The position numbers and the translations under genes were made by a program. DNA of 36,438 nt from a virus: the IMG/VR virus record IMGVR_UViG_3300030108_004973, positions 1 to 36,438 of that record. One strand, 5' to 3'. Of the stretch, positions 22,143 to 29,786 are shown in pieces. The notes beneath the pieces were generated by a model, which ran no database searches, had not been told where the DNA came from, and saw only the letters and a program-made list of their open reading frames with translations. Within the stretch, counting starts at the first letter, position 1. Every line of letters starts with the position of its first letter.

Positions 22143-22329
22143 CAGGGACAGAACCACCGATCGGGACGCATACGATCGTGGATGGGAACGCATTTTCGGG
22201 GGAAACATAGATTCGACGAAAGCAGCGATGCTTTCGGACGTGGGTGCAAATCCCACTTCCTCCACCATAGAAAAACAATCATTTGTGGCACCGCCAATTA
22301 GGCACGGAATAAGGAAGATCATTGAGTAA
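22126..22329 (+). CDS. Small SGKGD...WERIFG phage protein whose frame runs through the tmRNA-like RNA
   Basis: The ATG at 22126 overlaps the end of the terminase small subunit gene. The first 24 codons encode MSGKGD, a basic DRD stretch, then a Y-D-R and WERIFG. This matches a tiny protein seen in many phages, typically ending soon after the W.(R/A/K)IFG motif. From codon 25 (base 22198) the frame is the tmRNA-like sequence, giving the nonsense-like 'DVGANPTSST' that T-arms yield when translated. The frame stays open to 22329 (67 aa). Either the C-terminal part is dual-coding or the native stop was lost when the RNA element arrived. The N-terminal part is the credible protein. Confidence 0.55.
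   Translation: MSGKGDRDRTTDRDAYDRGWERIFGGNIDSTKAAMLSDVGANPTSSTIEKQSFVAPPIRHGIRKIIE
22198..22267 (+). ncRNA. tmRNA-like tRNA-like domain without mRNA-like domain (mini-ssrA)
   Basis: A 70-nt element folding as the tRNA-like end of tmRNA. Acceptor stem GGGGGAA (22198-22204) pairs with TTCCTCC (22257-22263), including G3:U70, the alanine identity pair, followed by A73 (22264) and encoded CCA (22265-22267). AGATTCGAC (22209-22217) matches the conserved tmRNA D-loop signature. GAAAGC/GCTTTC (22218-22223/22230-22235) is a P2-like helix closed by only six bases. GGAC (22236-22239) and T-arm GTGGG/CCCAC (22240-22256) follow as in bacterial tmRNA. The T-loop is TGCAAAT (position 55 is G). The tag ORF and pseudoknots are absent. 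It lies between the terminase genes and has no D-stem or anticodon arm, so it is not a normal tRNA. Confidence 0.8.
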
Positions 22330-22549
22330 TATGAACAAAAACGCCCAACTCGTCCAGAAGTCTCTGGATACCATTGTCCCTGGTTGGGAGACAGTGATGG
22401 TGGCGTCTATCACAGAACATGGTTTTGAATATGACATCTTCAACAAAACTGATGTCGAAAACTACCAAGAAAACCTGGCGGTGCTGTTAGCCCTTGTTAC
22501 GAAGAAGTCTCAACAGGAGCTGAAAGAAATTGACTGGCTAGATGATTAG
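22322..22549 (+). CDS. Hypothetical small protein upstream of TerL
   Basis: A 75-aa acidic protein. TTG 22322 has AAGGA six bases upstream; ATG 22331 is an alternative. The product (MNKNAQLVQKSLDTIVPGWE; ITEHGFEYDIFNKTDVENYQENL; KKSQQELKEIDWLDD) shows no known motif. It overlaps the TerL start by 8 bases, so its translation is coupled to TerL. It sits just after the tmRNA-like RNA; RNA processing there would create its message's 5' end. Confidence 0.6.
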   Translation: MSNMNKNAQLVQKSLDTIVPGWETVMVASITEHGFEYDIFNKTDVENYQENLAVLLALVTKKSQQELKEIDWLDD

Positions 22550-24200
22550 CTTTACAGAGCATCCCTTCCTAGAGGCCCCTACGGCGGAGGAGATAGTTTG
22601 GCTATACGATCACAATCTCCCACTCCTCAAACAACTTCATAAGGCCCATGAGGGGCGTATAGAGGCCAGTGTTAGCGACCCCATACGATATGGGTTTGAC
22701 CTGCCTGGTTGGGAACGCGTTCGCGATGGTTTGCAAAGCTATAATGAGTGCTTGGCCCTCGGGGGGAATAGGTCTGGCAAGACCACTGGTTTTGCAAAGA
22801 TAGTTATGGAGTCCGTAACGGAGAGTAAGGATGGCCATGTGGTATGCTTTAGCCAGAATGAAGACACCTCCATCAAGGTGCAGCAAGCTGCCATATGGGA
22901 GATGATGCCCCGGGAGATGAAGAAGAAAACCAAAAGCATGGATGGCTACATCAACTTCTCCATGCAAAACGGATTTACGGGCAAGAGTTTCATCTTTCCA
23001 GACACCCGAACCAGGGTAGATTTCAAGACTTACACTCAGTTTAGCAACAACCAAACCATCCTTGAGGGCTTCGAATATGGATTTCCGGACCCGGTGGGTA
23101 TCAATATTGGTGCATGGTTGGATGAATATTTGGGTGACGCTACGCTAGTCAACACTCTCAGATTTCGTCTAGCCACCCGAGATGCTGTAATGGGTGTAGG
23201 GTTTACCCCTATAGATGGCTACACGCCTTTCATTTCTGATTACCTCAAGAATGTAGAAACATTGGAAACTAGGGGTGCAGCCCTAATCAAGGGCCGAGAA
23301 GTCCCTGTGCGGCAATACAGCCCATCTAGGGATGCTTCTGTAGTCTATTTGCATTCCGACGAAAACCCCTTCGGGGGGTATGAGCGTATAGCGAAGGATT
23401 TGAGGGGTAGACCCGACGAAGAAATCTTGGTTCGTGCTTATGGGGTCCCGGTGAAAAGCATGACTTCCCTCCTTCCTCTCTTCAACACCGAGGTGAATGT
23501 GTTGAGCGATGAGAAGGAGAACAAGTATGGAATGAGGTTTCCCGACGTCTCCAATAAGGCGAGATATACCATTTATCAGGTGGTGGACCCGGCGGGTGCC
23601 AGAAACTATGTCTCGATATGGGCTGCAGTTGATGATCGGGACAATGTGTACATTTGCCGGGAGTGGCCTGATTGGGATACATATGGCGAGTGGGCCGATT
23701 TCGGGGACCCGAAGTGGAGGTATGGTCCTGCCTCCAAGAAGATAGGGCTGAGTGTCCAGGGCTATTGCGACTTGTTCGATGAGGTGGAGGATGAGCTGGG
23801 TGTGGAAGTGTTCGAGAGGATAGGTGATTCCAGGTTCTTTGCCAAGGAGAACGAGAATAATGAGGACCTCTTCATGTCCTTTGAGGAGCATGGATTTATA
23901 TTCGTTCCATCCGATGGCCGGATGGAGGAGGTGGGCTTATCTGCATTGGATGAGTGGTTCAATTACAACCCGAATGAGCCGATTGATTCGGCCAATCGCC
24001 CGAGGTGCTACATTCACGAGAGCTGCCGCAACCTAATCGATAGCCTCATCAACTACAACTCAAAGGGGAAAATGGACGAACCCCTTAAGGACTTCTTCGA
24101 TGCCATACGTTATTTGCGAATGGCAAATGCTGGGGAAGGTCCAGTCCATGTAACCGCTCGCGATTTAGCAGTGACTCGCCGAGCTATGGGAGGATATTAA
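22542..24200 (+). CDS. terL: Large terminase subunit (packaging ATPase-nuclease)
   Basis: A 552-aa protein, usual size for TerL. The N-terminal ATPase has Walker A LGGNRSGKTT (about residues 73-82) and a Walker B-like INIGAWLDE (about 186-194). The C-terminal RNase H-like nuclease has VVDPAGARN, then IGDSRF, and FFDAIRYLRM near the end, which supply acidic metal ligands. It is the motor that translocates DNA into the prohead and cuts it. The first codons overlap the preceding gene. A gene starts immediately after its stop, and the portal gene lies close downstream. Confidence 0.93.
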   Translation: MISFTEHPFLEAPTAEEIVWLYDHNLPLLKQLHKAHEGRIEASVSDPIRYGFDLPGWERVRDGLQSYNECLALGGNRSGKTTGFAKIVMESVTESKDGHVVCFSQNEDTSIKVQQAAIWEMMPREMKKKTKSMDGYINFSMQNGFTGKSFIFPDTRTRVDFKTYTQFSNNQTILEGFEYGFPDPVGINIGAWLDEYLGDATLVNTLRFRLATRDAVMGVGFTPIDGYTPFISDYLKNVETLETRGAALIKGREVPVRQYSPSRDASVVYLHSDENPFGGYERIAKDLRGRPDEEILVRAYGVPVKSMTSLLPLFNTEVNVLSDEKENKYGMRFPDVSNKARYTIYQVVDPAGARNYVSIWAAVDDRDNVYICREWPDWDTYGEWADFGDPKWRYGPASKKIGLSVQGYCDLFDEVEDELGVEVFERIGDSRFFAKENENNEDLFMSFEEHGFIFVPSDGRMEEVGLSALDEWFNYNPNEPIDSANRPRCYIHESCRNLIDSLINYNSKGKMDEPLKDFFDAIRYLRMANAGEGPVHVTARDLAVTRRAMGGY

Positions 24201-24578
24201 ATGAAGATAAGACTAAGCGAATTAGCCCAACAAGGCCATTATGGATGGGATGAGATATTGGCTTTGGCCAAGGAGAAGTTGTCCGAAGATATGATCACTG
24301 GTGTGGGCAAAAACACCTGGATTAGTGAAGAGGGTCAGGAGATATTAACGGAAGCCATTGATGTTCCTGAAGCCACTCCAGCCCACTATAAGGGACAGGT
24401 AATAAAGGTGGCCCCCAACAAGAAGTATGTATATGTGTACATCCGTGAGGCAGGCATGAAGGTTCCGGTCTTGGTTCCCAAGAAATTGGCAAAGAAACTA
24501 GTGGGGAAGCAAATATTGATAGAAGCTATACAGGATGTCAGTGGCACGTCTTACAGGTACAGAAGAGCAGCAGCTTGA
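24201..24578 (+). CDS. Hypothetical protein between TerL and portal
   Basis: A 125-aa protein whose ATG follows the TerL stop directly. The N-terminal helix pattern (IRLSELAQQGHYGWDEILALAKEKL) resembles a small DNA-binding helical domain. A middle beta stretch (YKGQVIKVAPNKKYVYVYIR) and a basic tail (KKLAKKLVGKQ; YRYRRAAA) follow. It is part of the packaging operon; role unknown. Confidence 0.65.
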   Translation: MKIRLSELAQQGHYGWDEILALAKEKLSEDMITGVGKNTWISEEGQEILTEAIDVPEATPAHYKGQVIKVAPNKKYVYVYIREAGMKVPVLVPKKLAKKLVGKQILIEAIQDVSGTSYRYRRAAA

Positions 24579-24774
24579 TACATTGGTATTGTCCCGCCGA
24601 TGGCAGTTGGAACAAATCGATCGACTACTTGGTTGGGAGGTATGGCGGGCGTTCGCGACGGGAAATTGGAACGCCGTTATGGATCCAGCCGATTTCTGTG
24701 ATAGAATAGGCGTAAACAAGAACTACGCCCAGGTCGTCGTAGAGCGGGTCTGCAAAAAAGCGAAACACATTTAA
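24535..24774 (+). CDS. Hypothetical small protein before portal
   Basis: A 79-aa protein starting at ATG 24535 inside the previous gene (44-base overlap), ending one base before the portal start. It contains an amphipathic helix (LSRRWQLEQIDRLLGWEVW) and PADFCDRIGVNKNYAQVVVERV, which reads as a small helix-turn-helix. The intact frame up to the portal start supports a real gene. Function is unknown. Confidence 0.6.
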   Translation: MSVARLTGTEEQQLDTLVLSRRWQLEQIDRLLGWEVWRAFATGNWNAVMDPADFCDRIGVNKNYAQVVVERVCKKAKHI

Positions 24775-24775
24775 C

Positions 24776-26866
24776 ATGGAAACAGACTATTCCAAAGCCA
24801 TTACATATGTTGGCAAGGAGCCGGACATAGAGGCTTTGCGTCAGGCATACCAAACCACCGACACCGAATTGGAAAGCTATTACGACTTGTGCCGCACGTC
24901 CTACGACGATCGCCGCAACTGGTGGCCCGGGAAGAGCCGCGACTTGCGTAAGCATGGTGCCGATGCTTTCCCGTGGGATGGTGCTTCCGACCTGGAAAGT
25001 CATGTCATCGATGAACGTGTCACTCGGTTAGTCTCTTTGTTTATGTCCGCCCTGAACCGAGCAAACATCCAGGCTTTTCCTGTAGAGGTGGCCGATGTCC
25101 CGAGGTCGAAGGTGGTGAGCAACTTCCTGAAGTGGATGACTACCTCTGGCTATATTCCACGCTTCAAGCGTGAGGCGGAGTTAGCCGCTAACTACTTCCT
25201 AGAGCGTGGGGTAATGATCACCTACTGCGGGTGGCTTATGGAAGATCGCACTTTCAAACAGAAGTTTGATATGCAGCGTATCGCCGCTGCCGACCCCAAC
25301 CTGGCCCAAATGATATTGGATGGCACCCAAGATGATGAGGTGGTTGTTCAAATGCAGGCCGTAATTAAGGTGACAAAGCAAAATGCCCGGAAAGCCCTGA
25401 AGGACTTGAGGGAGTTTGGTATGGCCGAAGTGCCTACGGTGAGGCGGCAGATCAACGCTCCCGAAGTAAAGACACTGGCCCCTGATGGCGATTTTATTTT
25501 CCCTGCATATGTGACAGATCCCCAGCGTGCACCATACTGCTTTTGGCGTACCTACTACACTGCACAAGAGTTGCAGAACAAAGTGATCACTGATGGGTGG
25601 GATGAAAATTTCGTGGAACACGTCATCTCTAACTACTCTGGAGTAAACATAAACTCCTTGGAGAGGGAACAGGAGGGAAGGCGTAGCATATCAATGACTG
25701 ACGATGCTTACGAGGCCGAGGAACTAGTAGAAATAATACATGGATACCAGAGACTGATCGATGAGGCCGACGGGTCTGAAGGGATCTACGAGACCGTGTT
25801 CCACGAATCATTTTCGGGCGATGACGGACTTGGCATACAGGGGTATGCCAAATTCGAGTTGCTCAATGGGTATGAGGACTACCCTGTGGTGGTTACTCGT
25901 TTTAGCGAGGACACCAAGCGTTTGTATGACACCATGACTGTTCCATCGCTTCTGCGGGGGATACAGAGCCAAGTGAAGGTGGAACGCGATAGCCGCATTG
26001 ACAGCAATAGCCTATCCACCCTGCCCGCCGTTACACACCCGAAGGGGCGTAAACCCGAGGAGATCGGGCCGGGTCGTTTTATTCCGGAGGTCAGGGCTGG
26101 AGAGATCAGGTTTATGGAAGGACCAGGCTTCAATCCTGGATCCGTCGAGATGGAGAATAGTTTACAGGAACAAGCCGATCGCATGGTAGGGCTTGATGAG
26201 CAATCTCCTCTATCTGGCATCCGGCGTCAGTTTCTGGTAGACAAATATTTGCAACATATGGCCGAAGTGATAGCGTTATGCTACCGCAACTTCCAACGAT
26301 TTGGACAGGATAGGATATTTTTCAATGTTACCGGAGTACCCGATCCCCAGATGTTTACTAAGGGCAACCCTGATGAAAACTTTGATGTAACAATTAGCTT
26401 TGATGTTCTCAATTCAGGTGGCGAAAAGCAGGAAGCCAAACTAAATCAACTACTTTCTCTGGTCCAGATGGACCGCAATGGACGCATAGATATGGATAAG
26501 CTCCTATCTGCGATAGCTTCCTCCATCGATCCCATATTGGCAGATGGAGTGATGAGGCCAGTCGAAGCGGCACAAGACCAAATGTTAAAAGATATTACCG
26601 ATGACCTATCCAAAATTTATGCAGGAATCGAAGTACCAGCAAGGCCGAATGGCTCTCAAGCGGCTCTTCAAATCATTCAGCAATATACTCAACAGCCGGA
26701 TGTGCAAGAGCGTTTACAACAAGATGAAGCCTTTGCGGCTCGTCTTCAGAAATATGCTGGCCAGTATCAGTTCGCTATGCAGCAAGCTCAGAACGCCCAA
26801 ATAGGGCGTATTGGTACAGCACCAGCCCAGATGGGTCAGATGCAGACCCAACAGATGCAACAGTGA
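24776..26866 (+). CDS. Portal protein
   Basis: A 696-aa protein of the size and look of podovirus portals. The N-terminal part contains WWPGKSRDLRKHGADAFPWDGASDLESHVID (about residues 44-74), a signature found in this portal group. A long stem region follows (INSLEREQEGRRSI; PVVVTRFSEDTKRLYD). A C-terminal crown-like, Gln-rich tail contains repeated AQMGQMQTQQM. The portal is the ring through which DNA enters and leaves. A 74-aa gene starts in the overlap at its stop (GTGA). Confidence 0.88.
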   Translation: METDYSKAITYVGKEPDIEALRQAYQTTDTELESYYDLCRTSYDDRRNWWPGKSRDLRKHGADAFPWDGASDLESHVIDERVTRLVSLFMSALNRANIQAFPVEVADVPRSKVVSNFLKWMTTSGYIPRFKREAELAANYFLERGVMITYCGWLMEDRTFKQKFDMQRIAAADPNLAQMILDGTQDDEVVVQMQAVIKVTKQNARKALKDLREFGMAEVPTVRRQINAPEVKTLAPDGDFIFPAYVTDPQRAPYCFWRTYYTAQELQNKVITDGWDENFVEHVISNYSGVNINSLEREQEGRRSISMTDDAYEAEELVEIIHGYQRLIDEADGSEGIYETVFHESFSGDDGLGIQGYAKFELLNGYEDYPVVVTRFSEDTKRLYDTMTVPSLLRGIQSQVKVERDSRIDSNSLSTLPAVTHPKGRKPEEIGPGRFIPEVRAGEIRFMEGPGFNPGSVEMENSLQEQADRMVGLDEQSPLSGIRRQFLVDKYLQHMAEVIALCYRNFQRFGQDRIFFNVTGVPDPQMFTKGNPDENFDVTISFDVLNSGGEKQEAKLNQLLSLVQMDRNGRIDMDKLLSAIASSIDPILADGVMRPVEAAQDQMLKDITDDLSKIYAGIEVPARPNGSQAALQIIQQYTQQPDVQERLQQDEAFAARLQKYAGQYQFAMQQAQNAQIGRIGTAPAQMGQMQTQQMQQ

Positions 26867-27087
26867 TAAGCCCTGAGAGCGACATAGCCTTTTTGTCCAA
26901 ATATGAGCATTTTGCTCGATTTGTGAATACGGTGAGGCAAAGGCGAGAGGCTTCTATAGCAAGGCTCCGGGGAGCATCGACCAATGAAGTGATGCAGATA
27001 TCGGGTGAAATATCTGCATACGACGACATCCTACAGGATGCAAATTATGAAGACCTGCTAAAAAAGTGGCAGGGCCATGTGGAATGA
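26863..27087 (+). CDS. Hypothetical small protein after portal
   Basis: A 74-aa protein, GTG 26863 overlapping the portal stop. It is helical and charged (YEHFARFVNTVRQRREASIARLRG; SAYDDILQDANYEDLLKKW). A similar small protein commonly follows portal genes in phages of this kind, without known function. It ends one base before the three-way-junction RNA element. Confidence 0.7.
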   Translation: MISPESDIAFLSKYEHFARFVNTVRQRREASIARLRGASTNEVMQISGEISAYDDILQDANYEDLLKKWQGHVE

Positions 27088-27145
27088 GCTGTTTCGCGTG
27101 ATATAATCACGGTTCGCCATCGCTGGCGTTAATAAGCGGAACAGC
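27088..27145 (+). promoter_or_regulatory. Three-way-junction RNA leader of the scaffold/capsid genes
   Basis: An outer stem (27088-27096 with 27137-27145, 9 bp with one G-U) encloses two perfect hairpins: CGTGAT-ATA-ATCACG (27097-27111) and CGCCA-TCGC-TGGCG (27115-27128). It fills the entire gap before the scaffold ATG at 27150. There is no T-run, so it is not a terminator. The start codon lies 5 bases after the outer stem, so opening or processing of the junction could control translation. The start's own ribosome site (GGAA) is within the outer stem. Confidence 0.65.
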
Positions 27146-27149
27146 AATT

Positions 27150-28220
27150 ATGAGTGAAGTAGTCGAGGCGATCGCTGATGCCTCTCAAAATACAGCGGAA
27201 AATACTAATATATCTACGTCTGATTTTCAAATGAGACGTGCCAGGCAAATGGAAGAGCAAGCTGCTCCTCCTGCACCTGAACCGGAGGCCGAGGAGCCTT
27301 CTATTTCCGAAGAGGTTGAGGCTGAGGCCCCGCCCCAGGAGGAAGAAGAAGTCCAAGGTCAAACAGATGTTCTTTCAAATATCGACTTGGATAATTTATC
27401 CGAGGCGGAAATAAAACAACTCTCCGAGGCATTGTCCAGTCGGGCCGTTGATCGATTTGGTCAACTTACCGCAAGGGCGAAAGCCGCCGAAGAGAAAGCG
27501 AGAGATCTTGAGGATAGCTTAAAGAACCAGCAAGAGCAGGTGCTTTCGGCCACTTCTGAAATCGAGAACAATCCTTACGACGATCTGAAAAGCGTCCAAG
27601 ACATCCAAAACAAAGCCAAGGAAATCAATGATGTGATTGAATGGGCGGAGGATGTTTTATTTGAGTCTGCTGACTATGGCCCGGATGAAGAGGTCACAGA
27701 GTCAAACGGACAATCAATGACGAAAACGCAGGTCCGTGAAGCGCTGAAACAAGCCAGGAAGTCTCGTGACAAATACCTACCGGATCAGTTTCGGAAGGTA
27801 AAGAAAGTGGAGGACGCAACTAAGCTACGCAAGGAGTATGGTCAGAAGGCCATGAAAGAGTTCAAGTGGCTCGGCGACAAAGAAAGCGATCAAACTAAGC
27901 AGTTTGTACAGCTTGCCAGCCAACCCGCACTCCAGAAGGCATATGAGCAAAATCCTGATTTGAGCTGGCAGTTGCCATATTTATTGGCCCATTCGGTCAA
28001 TAGCATGTATGGAGGCAAGTCTAAGCCATCTACAAATGCACAAGATGCATTCAAGCCATCTCCGCCCAAAAGTCCGTCTCCGGCTGGAGCCAAGTCCGAT
28101 AAGTCTGAGGATAATTCATCCAAAGCACTTAAAGATCTCAAATCAAGGTTTAGGGAATCTGGCAACAAAGACGACTTCCAGAAACTCCGAGAAGCCCGCT
28201 GGTCACGCGGTCTTGTTTAA
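27150..28220 (+). CDS. Scaffolding protein
   Basis: A 356-aa, highly charged and helical protein upstream of the major capsid gene. The N-terminal third is acidic and disordered (EPEAEEPSISEEVEAEAPPQ). The middle is coiled-coil rich (AEEKARDLEDSLKNQQEQV). The C-terminal part is basic (KALKDLKSRFRESGNK; REARWSRGLV), as in scaffolds that hold capsid proteins during prohead assembly. No protease motif is seen. Its start sits directly behind the three-way-junction leader. Confidence 0.75.
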   Translation: MSEVVEAIADASQNTAENTNISTSDFQMRRARQMEEQAAPPAPEPEAEEPSISEEVEAEAPPQEEEEVQGQTDVLSNIDLDNLSEAEIKQLSEALSSRAVDRFGQLTARAKAAEEKARDLEDSLKNQQEQVLSATSEIENNPYDDLKSVQDIQNKAKEINDVIEWAEDVLFESADYGPDEEVTESNGQSMTKTQVREALKQARKSRDKYLPDQFRKVKKVEDATKLRKEYGQKAMKEFKWLGDKESDQTKQFVQLASQPALQKAYEQNPDLSWQLPYLLAHSVNSMYGGKSKPSTNAQDAFKPSPPKSPSPAGAKSDKSEDNSSKALKDLKSRFRESGNKDDFQKLREARWSRGLV

Positions 28221-28234
28221 CCTGAACATATAAA

Positions 28235-29227
28235 ATGGCACTATCAAATACATTCGATACAACTAGTCCAGGTTCCGCTGCTTCTAATAGGGAAGATCTT
28301 AGCGATGTGCTAACGATTTTGGCCCCCGAGGAAACTCCGGTCCTGAGTTCATTACCCAAAGTTCGAGCCACTGCCACCATTCATGAATGGACAGTAGACT
28401 CTCTTTCGGCCCCCACTAAAGTGGGTGTGGCTGAAGGCGCCGATGTCAGCACTTTCACTGATCAGTTCAGTGGTCGTGCAAAACTCAACAACAACACTCA
28501 GAAGTTCCGCCGCGACTTTATGGTTAGCGATCTTCAAGAGGCTGTTGACTCCGTTGGACCTGCAAAAATTGCTCAGGCTGAGGCTAAAGCAGTCAGGGAA
28601 ATCAAGCGTGATATTGAATTTACGCTGCTTTCGGACAACGACAAATCCACGGAAAACGGAGCTGGTTCAGTTTACGGTCTTCGCGGATTGGGAGACTGGA
28701 TTGATTCCAGTGGACCGTCCGACGTTCCTGCTGACTATCGCACCCCTGCTGACAGCATTCACTCAACTGGTGACTTTACGGAAACCGTGATGAATAACAT
28801 CATCACTTCCATTTACCGTGTTAGTGGAACAACCAACTCCTTGACGCTCATAGCAGACACTGCTCTTCGCCGTAAGATTAGTGACTTTGCTCGTTTGGGA
28901 GTAGATAACAGCACTTCCAACCAAGGTGTTCGCACCGTCAACTATAACGGTGAGTCGGCTCAGATTAAGCTCTCAGTGGAGCTTTATCAGTCTGATCACG
29001 GTGTTGTTTCTATCATCAACATGAACCCTGATTGTGCGCCTGACACATCACTCAAGGACACTGGCTTTTTTGTCAATCCTGAGTATGCCGGTATTGGCGA
29101 GCTAATCCCCATGGGTAGCACACGCCTTCCGAATCTCGGAGGTGGAGAACGTGGATTTGTAGATTGCGCGCTTACGCTGGCAATGTACCATCCCGGCGCG
29201 CATGGTAAAGTAACCGCAATCGCATAA
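28235..29227 (+). CDS. Major capsid protein, DUF5309-like (HK97-fold)
   Basis: A 330-aa protein beginning with the familiar pattern SNREDLSDVLTILAPEETPVLSSLPK (about residues 18-43), then HEWTVDSLSAP and FMVSDLQEAVD. These resemble the DUF5309/SU10-type capsid group as I recall it. Position after the scaffold and before a decoration-like gene fits. It would form the icosahedral head. The end of the gene is followed by a strong AAGGAGG ribosome site for the next gene. Confidence 0.88.
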   Translation: MALSNTFDTTSPGSAASNREDLSDVLTILAPEETPVLSSLPKVRATATIHEWTVDSLSAPTKVGVAEGADVSTFTDQFSGRAKLNNNTQKFRRDFMVSDLQEAVDSVGPAKIAQAEAKAVREIKRDIEFTLLSDNDKSTENGAGSVYGLRGLGDWIDSSGPSDVPADYRTPADSIHSTGDFTETVMNNIITSIYRVSGTTNSLTLIADTALRRKISDFARLGVDNSTSNQGVRTVNYNGESAQIKLSVELYQSDHGVVSIINMNPDCAPDTSLKDTGFFVNPEYAGIGELIPMGSTRLPNLGGGERGFVDCALTLAMYHPGAHGKVTAIA

Positions 29228-29240
29228 GGAGGCAACTGCA

Positions 29241-29708
29241 ATGGAATTAAAAAACGTTCGCAACATAGAAACCCTCGCTGCGGGATACACCCATGAAGGC
29301 AGCATCGATATTAAAAACGATGTTCCCACAGGTGGTGTTATCAATGTAACTCTAGCAAGCTCTCAGCTTGCTGGAAAAATTGGTAAGGCTTCAATCATCG
29401 TCGATGAGATTGTTCCAAAAAAATCAACGTCTGGAACCACTTATACGGGTTATACCGTTATTATGGGAGACGATGGTGATACGGATGGTCTGATTGCATC
29501 CGCAGAGCTAGCCGAAGATCAAACTCCGGTGGCTGCGGGAACAATTCTCACCAACACTGGTGATGATGTGTACCTCGCTCCGGCAATAGATAACTTAGAC
29601 ATCACATTCACCGCTTCAGGTGAAACAGATGAGGCTCTTGCTAATGGTGGTAAGATTCGTGTTCTTTTAGAATACTATCCAACCGCTGGTGCAGCTTTTG
29701 GAGCTTAG
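29241..29708 (+). CDS. Head decoration-like protein
   Basis: A 155-aa, beta-rich protein just after the major capsid gene, with the strongest Shine-Dalgarno in the genome (AAGGAGG, 29226-29232), implying high expression. It has NVRNIETLAAGYTHEG, PTGGVINVTLASS, then a Thr/Gly/Asp-rich middle and a C-terminal beta stretch (GGKIRVLLEYYP). This composition and placement suit a capsid-cementing protein. The call is by position and composition; no family motif is recognised. A terminator follows. Confidence 0.6.
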   Translation: MELKNVRNIETLAAGYTHEGSIDIKNDVPTGGVINVTLASSQLAGKIGKASIIVDEIVPKKSTSGTTYTGYTVIMGDDGDTDGLIASAELAEDQTPVAAGTILTNTGDDVYLAPAIDNLDITFTASGETDEALANGGKIRVLLEYYPTAGAAFGA

Positions 29709-29732
29709 TTGTCTTTCTAACTAATTAACTAT

Positions 29733-29766
29733 GGGAGGTCAGGCCAGTTCTGGCCTCCCTTTTTTT
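29733..29766 (+). terminator. Intrinsic terminator after the capsid genes
   Basis: AGGCCA (29741-29746) pairs with TGGCCT (29751-29756) across a 4-base loop; the outer GGGAGG (29733-29738) can also pair with CCTCCC (29754-29759). A run of T follows at 29760-29766. It would limit transcripts of the highly expressed capsid and decoration genes relative to the downstream genes. Confidence 0.88.
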
Positions 29767-29786
29767 AATTTTTACATTTTAAAAAC

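Noticed and set aside
22198-22267. Ordinary tRNA gene
   Set aside because: The acceptor, T-arm and CCA fit, but there is no D-stem. The middle helix has a 6-nt loop and follows the tmRNA GATTCGAC signature directly, so the tmRNA TLD explains it better.
22542-24200. Second RNA or att site near TerL
   Set aside because: I looked for further tRNA-like T-arms or repeats of the 22231-22267 sequence in the packaging genes and found none by eye.
27088-27145. Hammerhead ribozyme
   Set aside because: The three-way junction lacks the CUGAUGA and GAAA core, so no self-cleavage is expected.
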